DNA from: CAVLCC01 sp963624975
GTDB taxonomy: Bacteria > Actinomycetota > Coriobacteriia > Coriobacteriales > CADBOM01
Assembly: GCA_963624975.1 (NCBI GenBank)
Contig: CAVFRF010000037.1
Coordinates: 1 to 13,196, forward strand
DNA: 13,196 nucleotides
Direction: 5' to 3'
In this document: piece by piece, positions 6,178 to 13,196 of the stretch
How positions within the stretch are numbered: the first letter of the stretch is position 1
Layout of the letters: each line of letters starts with the position of its first letter
Notes under the pieces: generated by a model
The model's input: only the letters and a program-made list of their open reading frames with translations
Databases searched by the model: none
What the model was told of the DNA's origin: nothing
Position numbers and translations under genes: made by a program

Positions 6178-8318
6178 GGTACTTCTGGACCGCCAGATCC
6201 GCAAAGCGCTCCGACAGGGAGACCATTCGCAGGTCGAAGCTCATCGTGCTGCTGATCTTCTTCGTGATGGTGGGCTTCGTGATCTACCTCGGGGTGACCC
6301 GCAGCATCGAGGCCAACCAGGAGAACTTCTCGTACATCAAGTCCATGACGAAGGAGGAAGCCGTCGCCATGGACAACACGATCGACTCCGCGTTGAAGGA
6401 CATCCAGGGATACGCCAAGGTCAAGAGCGCTGGGACGGACATCTCGGAATACGCGGACTACATGACCTTCGACCAGCAGCTCTACATCGAGGCAGGCAGC
6501 GAAGACGCCACCCTTTTTGCCTCGCAGGATTTCGTGAAGATGGGCATGCAGGGCAAATCGGGAGTCGAGGTGAGCTTCGACGACGAGATACCCGGAGGCT
6601 CGGCGATGAGCTTCTACGCTCCGGTCATGCAGTCCGACAAGGTCGCGGGCGTTCTGGTAGGCATGCTCTCGCAGGAGAGGATGGCCAAGGCGCTGCAGAC
6701 GGAATGCTACGGAGCCACGGCGACCACCTTCCTTGTAACATCCGGCGGCGACATCGTGTTCGCCACGCCTGGATACGAAGAGCACATCGGCACGAACCTC
6801 TTCTCCCAATACCATGCCGAGGATTCGCTGTACTCCACCTCGCTCGACCGGCTCACGCACAAGTACGAGACGTTCGACAACCTCGCCAACGTGCTGTTCA
6901 ACCGCGCCGACTTCGGCTTCACGTGCAAGAAGGACGGCCTGTTCGAGACCAGCTGCGTGGAGTCGCTCGACCATGATGGCTTCGCGGTCGTGGAGACGTT
7001 CCCGCCGAGCGTGACGCGCGACATGGTGTACAGCCAGCTGCGCCTCTCGCTTACCATGGCGATCGTGGTAGGCCTGTTCGTGCTGCTGGTCCTGGGCAGG
7101 CTGATGCAGAAGAACGCCAGCTACCAGCAGATGAAGGTCTCGGCCATGCAGGCCGAGGCCGCCAACACCGCCAAGTCGGAGTTCCTCTCCAAGATGAGCC
7201 ACGACATGCGCACGCCGCTCAACGGCATCCTGGGCATGGTGGACATCGCGTCCCGCAATTCGGACGACCCCGAGAAGACGGAGGACTGCCTGCGCAAGAT
7301 CAAGTCGTCGAGCCACTATCTGCTAAACCTGGTGAACGAGGTGCTGGACCTCGACACGGTGGAGGCCGGCAAGATAGAGCTTAACGAGACGGAGATGTAC
7401 ATTCCCGATCTGGTGGAAGATGGCAGGACGATCGTTACCAACCTGGTTTCGGGCAAGAACCTCGCGCTCACCGTGGACAACAGGCTGGAGCACGCCAACA
7501 TAGTGGCCGACGAGATGGCCCTTCAGAAGATCTCGCTCAACCTGCTCTCCAACGCCGTGAAGTACACGCCGTCGGGCGGCGCGATCCACGTGTGCTTCTG
7601 GGACGAACCCGACGACGACCCAGAGCGCAGGCGTTTCTTCATGCGCGTGCAAGACAACGGCATCGGCATGAGCGAGGACTTCATGGAGAGGATGTTCACG
7701 CCCTACGAGCGCGAGGAGGACGTGCGCATCAGCAAGACGCAGGGCACGGGGCTGGGGCTTCCCATCGCCAAGGCGCTCATCGACGCGATGGGCGGCACCA
7801 TCGACGTGCAGAGCGAGGTGGGCGAGGGCTCGACCTTCACGGTGATGCTGCCCTTGCGCCTGTCGACCGAGAGCGGCAGCGCGAGGCCCAGCGAGCCCAG
7901 GCTCGAGATGGACCAGATCGACTGCTCGGGCTACAGGTGCCTGCTGGTGGAAGACAACGAGCTTAACCTCGAGATAGCCAGCGAGATACTGGGGCTGAGC
8001 GGCATCGAGGTCGAGACCGCGAGCGATGGCCGCGAAGCCGTGGAGAAGTTCGACGCAAGCCCGCTGGGCTACTATGACATCGTGTTCATGGACATACAGA
8101 TGCCGGTGCTCGACGGCTACGCTGCCACGAGGCAGATCCGCCGCCTGAGGCGATCCGACGTGGACGAAGTGCCCATAGTGGCCATGACGGCCAACGCCTA
8201 CGAGAAGGACGTGGCCGATGCGCTGGCTGCCGGCATGAACGGACATCTGGCCAAGCCGGTCGAGCAGAGCAAGCTGGCTGCGGTTCTGTGCGAGTACCTG
8301 GAGGTGAAGGTCAGATGA
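6174..8318 (+). CDS. Cache-domain hybrid histidine kinase with receiver domain
   Basis: This 714-residue membrane kinase has a different sensor from its neighbour. TM1 (about 22-41) and TM2 (about 289-310) bracket an extracytoplasmic region of about 245 residues. That region has dCache-like features: GKSGVEVSF, SAMSFYAPVM, VAGVLVGML and a second FLVTSGGDIVFAT segment. The H box KMSHDMRTPLNGI carries H343. The ATPase keeps N460, D494 in VQDNGIGM and the G2 box GTGLGLP near 524. The receiver (about 588-708) has E593/D594 and phospho-acceptor D640 in FMDIQMPVLDG. There is no HPt or output domain. Its ATG overlaps the upstream stop and its own TGA overlaps the next ATG, so all three genes are translationally coupled. 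Cache domains usually bind small organic ligands directly; here the co-encoded binding protein may also act. Confidence 0.93.
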   Translation: MRYFWTARSAKRSDRETIRRSKLIVLLIFFVMVGFVIYLGVTRSIEANQENFSYIKSMTKEEAVAMDNTIDSALKDIQGYAKVKSAGTDISEYADYMTFDQQLYIEAGSEDATLFASQDFVKMGMQGKSGVEVSFDDEIPGGSAMSFYAPVMQSDKVAGVLVGMLSQERMAKALQTECYGATATTFLVTSGGDIVFATPGYEEHIGTNLFSQYHAEDSLYSTSLDRLTHKYETFDNLANVLFNRADFGFTCKKDGLFETSCVESLDHDGFAVVETFPPSVTRDMVYSQLRLSLTMAIVVGLFVLLVLGRLMQKNASYQQMKVSAMQAEAANTAKSEFLSKMSHDMRTPLNGILGMVDIASRNSDDPEKTEDCLRKIKSSSHYLLNLVNEVLDLDTVEAGKIELNETEMYIPDLVEDGRTIVTNLVSGKNLALTVDNRLEHANIVADEMALQKISLNLLSNAVKYTPSGGAIHVCFWDEPDDDPERRRFFMRVQDNGIGMSEDFMERMFTPYEREEDVRISKTQGTGLGLPIAKALIDAMGGTIDVQSEVGEGSTFTVMLPLRLSTESGSARPSEPRLEMDQIDCSGYRCLLVEDNELNLEIASEILGLSGIEVETASDGREAVEKFDASPLGYYDIVFMDIQMPVLDGYAATRQIRRLRRSDVDEVPIVAMTANAYEKDVADALAAGMNGHLAKPVEQSKLAAVLCEYLEVKVR

Positions 8319-9547
8319 GCAGACGTACGAGGACGCGGCTACTGATGCTGCTCGGCTGCTGCCTTCTGGCCGGGTGCTGCTGCATGCTCGCGGGGTGCGG
8401 GTTCTTTCACGAGAACGACTTCGCCAGCGAGACGCAGGATGTCCAGAGCAAGCTGGCATCGGCTTCCGTCCTCGACCAAGACGAGGTGTTTCGCCGCGCC
8501 AGGGAGGAGATGGACGGCGGCATGGTAACGGTCTACTCCACCACCTCCATCACCGAGGAAGTGGTAGCCAACTTCGTCAAGAAGTACCCCTCATTTGCGG
8601 GCAAGGTCGTGTTTCGCGAACTGGACGACGAAAGCGCCTACTCCGAGCTGGTCTCCAGCATCGAGAACGGCGGTTCGGGAGCAGACATGCTCATCTCGCA
8701 CTCGGACCTGATGAGCGTCCTTGCAAACGACAGCGGCGCGTACAGCTACTTCCCGGCGGCGTACAAGTACCTCGTCGACTCCGAGTACCAGATGCCCTCG
8801 GCCTTCATGTTCAGCTCGACGCTCTTCGTGTACGACTCGTCGAACGGGCAGATGTCCCTCGGCAACGTCTGGGAACTTACCCAGCCAGAATGGCGCGGGC
8901 GCATCCTCATGAAGGACCCGCGCGACGAGCAGGTCAACATGGACTTCTTCTGCATGCTCGAAAGCCCCGAGTGGGCGGAGCGGCTGAAGAGCGCCTACAA
9001 GGCATACTACGGATACGACTGGCAGGCGGGCGAGTACGACTCCATCTCGCTCGAATGGACGGCGGGGTTCATCGCCAACTGCGACTTCTCGGCCGGGAGC
9101 AGCTCCGACATCATGCAGGAGCTGGCCGGCGGGGATGGCGCAAGCGGCCGCATCGCGCTCGTGGGCTACAGCAAGCTGCGGAAGCTCACCGACGAGGAAC
9201 GCGCCCGCATAGGCGTGTTCTCGCTGCAGGGCGACGTGAACTGCTTCGGCGGATTCGCCTTCGGCACCTACGCCACCGTCGTGCACGACACGACGTATCC
9301 GTACACGTGCGCGCTGCTAATCGACTACATCCTGAGCGAAGAGGGATTCTCCGGCGAAGGCGCGTGGAACAACTACAACGGATACTATTCGACCAACTCG
9401 TCGGTGGGCAAGGATATTGCGAACGACCACCCCTTCGACTTCTGGGAAGAGAAGCTCGTGGTGGAGGACCCGAACTACCTTGGGTATCAGAACGAGGAGA
9501 TCCAGCAGTTCGTGGAGAGGTGCGCCGCCGCGGTGTCGGGCAGCTAG
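8315..9547 (+). CDS. Lipoprotein solute-binding protein (family 1, Fe3+/AfuA-like) of the sensor operon
   Basis: This 410-residue protein has a positively charged N-terminus and a short hydrophobic lipoprotein signal. LLAGC (C21) and MLAGC (C28) are both lipobox candidates for attachment to the outer face of the membrane. The mature part looks like type 2 periplasmic-binding proteins of the iron/thiamine/putrescine group. MVTVYSTTSITEEVVANF (from about residue 70) is the first strand and helix, followed by ALFVYDSS-like and WRGRILMKDPRDEQ segments and a C-terminal CALLIDYILSEEGF. The ATG at 8315 is set by GGAGG at 8300-8304 and by the ATGA overlap; a GTG at 8288 would put nine extra residues before the signal. 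No permease or ATPase follows, so a sensory role with the two kinases is more likely than uptake (inference). The ligand is not predictable. Confidence 0.88.
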   Translation: MSRRTRTRLLMLLGCCLLAGCCCMLAGCGFFHENDFASETQDVQSKLASASVLDQDEVFRRAREEMDGGMVTVYSTTSITEEVVANFVKKYPSFAGKVVFRELDDESAYSELVSSIENGGSGADMLISHSDLMSVLANDSGAYSYFPAAYKYLVDSEYQMPSAFMFSSTLFVYDSSNGQMSLGNVWELTQPEWRGRILMKDPRDEQVNMDFFCMLESPEWAERLKSAYKAYYGYDWQAGEYDSISLEWTAGFIANCDFSAGSSSDIMQELAGGDGASGRIALVGYSKLRKLTDEERARIGVFSLQGDVNCFGGFAFGTYATVVHDTTYPYTCALLIDYILSEEGFSGEGAWNNYNGYYSTNSSVGKDIANDHPFDFWEEKLVVEDPNYLGYQNEEIQQFVERCAAAVSGS

Positions 9548-9619
9548 CTGGCGTCGGGGCTGGTGGTGTCGGAGAGCAGCTGCGGCGGCGGGCGTTGCTC
9601 GCGGGGTCGGTTTGCGAAT

Positions 9620-9847
9620 TTGACAAGAATCGGGGGTCCGTGGTTCAAAAACCCCAACACATGACGGACTGGGTGATGAGGCAGAGACTGTCCTTCTCGG
9701 GTTCGTAGTGTGTAGCTGCCAAATTACGCTTCAAAACACAATATGTAGTGTAGAGATGAGACCCATGGTCTTGCGGGGCACGGCGAGGCTGGCGTTGGAG
9801 CGTCATGTATTGGGGTTTCTGAACCGTCGAGGGCGATTTTTTGTCAA
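9620..9847. repeat. Second inverted-repeat element (arms 9620-9666 and 9801-9847)
   Basis: The reverse complement of 9642-9666 matches 9801-9825 at 23 of 25 positions. After a diverged 10 bp the match resumes over CGATTCTTGTCAA against CGATTTTTTGTCAA (9834-9847). Each arm contains a 4-bp hairpin, GGTT-TTTG-AACC or GGTT-TCTG-AACC, with the change confined to the loop. The arms enclose 134 bp without a gene. The left arm shares GTTTGCG plus ACAAGAATCGG (9610-9633) with the left arm of the 65-350 element (91-109), which suggests one repeat family. The surrounding gene-free stretch (9548-10042) otherwise holds only the promoter and palindrome listed separately, and no clear terminator for the sensor operon was found. 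Confidence 0.6.
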
Positions 9848-9879
9848 GAATCCTCGGGAGGGGCTTTTTGAAGTGGGGC

Positions 9880-9915
9880 TACAATGTTCGGTGGCTAACT
9901 TTTGGGGTCGAACAT
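9880..9915 (+). promoter_or_regulatory. Candidate promoter and dyad upstream of the subtilase gene
   Basis: TACAAT (9880-9885) is a good -10, though no -35 at standard spacing was seen. Overlapping it, ATGTTCG (9884-9890) and CGAACAT (9909-9915) form a perfect 7-bp inverted repeat with an 18-bp gap. That could be an operator around the start point or a stem at the 5' end of the transcript. The leader would be about 150 nt. Confidence 0.35.
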
Positions 9916-9975
9916 CGGAGAGAACATGGGGAATTTCCTGGCTCGACATGCTCGTGGTGGGCAAACTGGGCGGGC

Positions 9976-9991
9976 GCGCGAAATTTCGCGC
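9976..9991. promoter_or_regulatory. Perfect 16-bp palindrome upstream of the subtilase gene
   Basis: GCGCGAAATTTCGCGC is fully self-complementary and lies 51 bp before the chosen start codon. A near copy, GCGCGAGATTTCG, covers the start codon region (10045-10057). The symmetry and placement suggest an operator for a dimeric regulator, but no regulator gene sits next to it. Confidence 0.4.
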
Positions 9992-10042
9992 ACATCGGCG
10001 GAACGCAAAACCGGAATGAGCAGTTTCGGGGGTGCGTCCAAG

Positions 10043-13000
10043 ATGCGCGAGATTTCGAAGGAACGCAACGCCAGAAACGTGGCAACGGTTCGCAAGGTTG
10101 CCAGCGTGGTGCTGGCTGTGGTGCTGGCGGTGTCGCTTCTGCCGCTGAATGCGTTGGCTGCCGGTGCGTCGAGTTCCGATGCAAGCGAGCAGACGAACTG
10201 GCGCGACAACATCGACCAGATGCTGGAAAGCTGCGAGTACAGGGAAGGCGAGGCCGTGGCGGTCGTTGCCGATGGCGGCGAGGCGGAGCTAAGCTTCATA
10301 AACGAAGACGGGCAAGCTGCCAGCGAGGACGTGCTATCGGGAAGCGAGAGCCTGTTCGAGGCATCCGAGAGCGCGGCGGCCCTCACGTTCGGCGAATCCG
10401 AGGTGGAAACAGCCGTGGCCGCGGCTGATGCGGCAAGCGCGGATTCCATGGTTGCCTCCGATGCAGATGCTGCTTTGGCGGGAAGCGAATCCGTTGCAGC
10501 AGGCACAGATGAGACTTCCGCACGCGACGTAGCTGCCGGCGAGGCCGATGCATCTAGCGACGAGGAATCGGCCGTGCGCATCGTTGCCGTCAAGCGCGAC
10601 GACATGAGCACGCGCGAACTCCTAGAAGCCCTTGAGAAGGACCCGCGCGTTATATGCGCAGAACCCAACTACGTCTCCTATGTAGACGCAAGCGATGGCG
10701 GTGCGGCTTCCGATGACGCGCATGCGTCGCAAGCCGAGTCGGCGATCGTCGAAGTGCTGACCGGCATTGCAGGATTGAGCGGCACGACTCGCTCGGATGC
10801 AGTTGCAAACAAAGCCGCAAGCGAGAGCGATACTGCGTCAGCGGCCAGCTCGGCTGGGGTTGACGCAAGCGCAGCTCTCGCGACCGCCGAAGCAACCACC
10901 GCGGTCGACGAAAGCGCCGAGGCTTTCAAGCCGGGCGACTCGATGGTGGCTAGCCTCGAGCAGATCGGCGACATCACCAGCTACCAGTGGGCCAACAGCG
11001 GCGCTTCGTGCATGACGGTGATGACCGGCACCCGCTTGGCGGGCTTCAGCGCCAACGTGCCCGATTGGAACACCAGCTCCACCAATGCGGCGGGTGTGGT
11101 CGCCATCGTGGATACCGGGATCGACTACACGCATCCCGACCTCGAGGGCGTGATGTACGACATGACCGACCATATGGACAAGGTCGGCGGCGGCAAGTAC
11201 GGCTACAACTCCACGAGCGACTACAGCCGGGACAAGACGAAGCCCTTGGACGGCTACGGGCACGGCACGCACGTCGCCGGCATCATAGCGGCGCAGTGGA
11301 ACGGCCAGGGCACTAGCGGTGCCGCCAACGGGGTGAAGCTGCTGGCGTGCAAGACGGGCACGAACGTCACCGGAGCATGCGGCTACACCGAGGCCATCGA
11401 GTGCTACGAGTACCTCTCGCGTGCAATCGACGACGGCGTGGACGTCCGCGCGGTCAACAATTCCTGGGGCGCCGACATGTCCTACGGGGCGTTCACCCTC
11501 GCCATCAACGCGTTGGGCGAGAAGGGCGCGGTGTCGGTCTTCGCCTCCGGAAACTCTTCCCAGGACATCGACGTGAACGTCTTCACCTCGACTTCGATAT
11601 CGAGCAGCCCATATGCCGTGATCGTGAATTCCACCGGTCAGAGCAGCAGCGTTTCGACCTTCTCCAACTACGGCGCGAAGGCGACGGACCTCTTCTCGCC
11701 CGGCTCCATGATCATGAGCACGTACTGCACGTCAAAGTCGATGTACATCCCGTCGATGGTGCAGGACATCGGCGCCAACGCGGTCTACGACACATTCGAC
11801 GGCAATGGCGGCATCGAGGCGTACCTGGGGTACGGCACCGAGGCCATCAAGGATGAGAACAAGCTCACGGCCTCGCCCGACAGCAGCTATCACTACGACG
11901 AGAGCGGTGCGCTGGTGGTCACGGGAGCGCAGCTCAAGAACGCCGACTACACCTATGCGCTCACGTTCAAGATTCCGGTATCGCGCGGCAACCTCTCCAA
12001 GGTGAGCATGCTGGGCTTCGCCACCACCTCGGAAGGAGCGCCGTATTCCGGGGTCGTGCCGAGCATCGAGGTGGTGGGAAGCGATGGCGAGACGTACATG
12101 CTCCGCGACACCGACTTCAGCGTGAGGAGCAACAACGACCTCGGATGGTACAACGCCAGCTGCCAGCTCGACAAGTTCTTCCTGTGGGCCAAGGAGCCAC
12201 GGGACACCTCGCTGGTGTGGCACCCGGACGATGCCGACACGGCTTCCGACGCGGCAACTGCCAGCGACGACGACACCGGCTACATCGTGGTGTCCCTCGA
12301 GCTTGCGGTGCTGAGCGAAGAGGAGATACCCGCCGATACCGACAAGCTCTACATCGACTGCGTGGGGCTGGGCAACTCGAAGGTGCCCTACACGATAATG
12401 TCCGGAACTTCCATGGCGGCGCCTCTGGCCACGGCCTCGGCCGCCATATGCTCGGCAACGGTGGACCAGGGCAAGGCACCTTCGGAGCGTGCCCTCCAAA
12501 CGGTGCAGCTGCTCAAGAGCTGCACGTCGTCGAGCAACGGGCAGTACGCCGGCAAGTGCACCTCCGGCGGCACGCTGGACCTCTCCAAGCTCGCCAACAG
12601 AAGCGAGGCCAACCCCGTGATCTCGAGCGCGCAGGTGCGCGAGGGGGAGAAGGGCGGCCAGAACTACATCGACATCGAGGGCATCTGCTTCGGCGACCGG
12701 CAGGGCACCGTGACTGTGGGCGGTTACGCTGCGGAGGTGGTTTCGTGGAGCGCCGAGAGCATCCGCGTCAAGGCGCCCGACCAGCTCACCTCGGGCGAAC
12801 GCGCCGTGGAGGTGCGCACGGCCGAGGGCAGCTCGTGCTGCGAGACCTTCGTGCTGAGCTTTAGCCAGAACGCGCCCAGCGGCGACGTGGCGCTCTTCGA
12901 GGAGACGATCTCGCTCGATTCGTCCGGATTTGCCGGCAACTCCATAGGCGTGCGGATGATCGGCTTGGACGGCTCCATCTACGCGATACCGCAATCGTGG

Positions 13001-13196
13001 GACTTTCCGGAAACCGTGCCCTATCAGCAGAACATAAGCGAGATGTACCGCTACGACATCGAGTCGGATACCTGGACGCGAGTGGGCAACCTGCCGAGCT
13101 ATTGCGATGCGAAGGGCAAGGAGCACGAAGGCTACTACGGCACCGTGAGCCTGGCGCTGTGGGAGGGCAAGATCCTGATGCTGGCCAGAACCGGAG
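10043..13196 (+). CDS. Secreted S8 subtilisin-like protease with IPT/TIG and Kelch-like domains (3' end beyond window)
   Basis: The frame is open from 10043 to the window end (1051 codons, no stop). A signal peptide (about 1-39; NALA cleavage before A40) directs secretion. The propeptide looks like an I9 inhibitor domain. It has an early strand, EGEAVAVVADG (about 68-78), an Ala/Ser/Asp/Glu-rich stretch (about 100-176), then AVRIVAVKR to EPNY (about 176-210). Another low-complexity linker runs to about 312. The catalytic set is complete: D357 in VDTGIDYTHPD, H407 in GHGTHVAG, oxyanion N504 in ASGNS and S790 in SGTSMAAP. About 220 residues (561-781) lie inserted before the active serine. An IPT/TIG domain (about 857-940) and a Kelch-like start (YRYDIESDTWTRVGNLP, about 1002-1018) follow. 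The ATG at 10043 has GGGGGTG 9 nt upstream; an in-frame ATG at 10016 would add nine residues. Substrate unknown; surface anchoring, if any, lies outside the window. Confidence 0.92.
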   Translation, partial: MREISKERNARNVATVRKVASVVLAVVLAVSLLPLNALAAGASSSDASEQTNWRDNIDQMLESCEYREGEAVAVVADGGEAELSFINEDGQAASEDVLSGSESLFEASESAAALTFGESEVETAVAAADAASADSMVASDADAALAGSESVAAGTDETSARDVAAGEADASSDEESAVRIVAVKRDDMSTRELLEALEKDPRVICAEPNYVSYVDASDGGAASDDAHASQAESAIVEVLTGIAGLSGTTRSDAVANKAASESDTASAASSAGVDASAALATAEATTAVDESAEAFKPGDSMVASLEQIGDITSYQWANSGASCMTVMTGTRLAGFSANVPDWNTSSTNAAGVVAIVDTGIDYTHPDLEGVMYDMTDHMDKVGGGKYGYNSTSDYSRDKTKPLDGYGHGTHVAGIIAAQWNGQGTSGAANGVKLLACKTGTNVTGACGYTEAIECYEYLSRAIDDGVDVRAVNNSWGADMSYGAFTLAINALGEKGAVSVFASGNSSQDIDVNVFTSTSISSSPYAVIVNSTGQSSSVSTFSNYGAKATDLFSPGSMIMSTYCTSKSMYIPSMVQDIGANAVYDTFDGNGGIEAYLGYGTEAIKDENKLTASPDSSYHYDESGALVVTGAQLKNADYTYALTFKIPVSRGNLSKVSMLGFATTSEGAPYSGVVPSIEVVGSDGETYMLRDTDFSVRSNNDLGWYNASCQLDKFFLWAKEPRDTSLVWHPDDADTASDAATASDDDTGYIVVSLELAVLSEEEIPADTDKLYIDCVGLGNSKVPYTIMSGTSMAAPLATASAAICSATVDQGKAPSERALQTVQLLKSCTSSSNGQYAGKCTSGGTLDLSKLANRSEANPVISSAQVREGEKGGQNYIDIEGICFGDRQGTVTVGGYAAEVVSWSAESIRVKAPDQLTSGERAVEVRTAEGSSCCETFVLSFSQNAPSGDVALFEETISLDSSGFAGNSIGVRMIGLDGSIYAIPQSWDFPETVPYQQNISEMYRYDIESDTWTRVGNLPSYCDAKGKEHEGYYGTVSLALWEGKILMLARTG

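Noticed and set aside
3976..6204. Very long open frame on the minus strand opposite the first kinase (similar ones lie opposite trpB2, the second kinase and the protease).
   Set aside because: Their His/Val/Leu/Arg-rich composition is the usual shadow of GC-rich genes read in the complementary frame; the plus-strand products have full domain signatures.
9638..9660. tRNA T-arm-like GGTTCAAAAACC inside the left arm of the second inverted repeat.
   Set aside because: The flanking bases do not form a 5-bp T-stem and no acceptor, D or anticodon arms are present. It is explained by the conserved small hairpin of the repeat.
9850..9869. Possible terminator (TCCT-CGGG-AGGG followed by GCTTTTT) after the second inverted repeat.
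   Set aside because: The stem is only 4 bp with a wobble and lies over 300 bp after the binding-protein stop; too weak to call.
10016..10042. Upstream ATG at 10016 as the subtilase start.
   Set aside because: It is in frame and possible, but its nearest GGA tracts are at poor spacing, while the ATG at 10043 has GGGGGTG 9 nt upstream and a normal signal peptide.
1..13196. CRISPR array, insertion sequence, tRNA or rRNA genes.
   Set aside because: No regularly spaced 25-40 bp repeats, no transposase reading frame and no structural RNA signatures were seen on either strand.

Overview
The window reads as chromosome of a high-GC, anaerobic, gut-type actinobacterium, most likely Coriobacteriia (Eggerthellaceae-like). 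This rests on the GC-rich third codon positions, the large hybrid histidine kinases, the lipoprotein-type binding protein and the very large secreted subtilase. It is an inference from protein style; no rRNA or other phylogenetic marker is present.

Layout. Positions 1-387 hold no gene. They carry an imperfect inverted-repeat element (about 65-350) with an AT-rich hairpin in its centre. A LysR-type regulator (388-1281, minus strand) is divergent from a TrpB2-class tryptophan synthase beta-like enzyme (1487-2875, plus strand), with a 205-bp shared control region. After trpB2 come a 10-bp-period tandem repeat and a textbook intrinsic terminator (2978-3029). A small CRM-domain ribosome-assembly protein of the YhbY family (3220-3519) stands alone with its own weak terminator.

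A promoter with an extended -10 and a roughly 220-nt structured leader precede a three-gene operon (3847-9547). The genes are tightly coupled, with ATGA stop/start overlaps at both junctions: a 7TM-type hybrid histidine kinase with a receiver domain, a Cache-type hybrid histidine kinase with a receiver domain, and a lipoprotein of the family 1 (Fe3+/AfuA-like) extracellular solute-binding class. No ABC permease or ATPase, HPt protein or DNA-binding response regulator lies with them. The best reading is a dedicated signalling cassette in which the tethered binding protein senses a ligand and the two kinases feed a phosphorelay completed elsewhere.

After a 495-bp gene-free stretch comes the 5' part of a giant secreted S8 (subtilisin-like) protease. 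This stretch holds a second inverted-repeat pair built like the first, a candidate promoter and a perfect 16-bp palindrome. The protease gene (10043 to beyond 13196) is open to the window end. It shows a signal peptide, a propeptide interrupted by Ala/Ser/Asp-rich sequence, a complete Asp-His-Asn-Ser catalytic set with about 220 extra residues before the active Ser, an IPT/TIG domain and the start of a Kelch-like region.

The most notable items are the kinase-kinase-binding protein cassette, the two similar inverted-repeat elements, and the unusual subtilase architecture.
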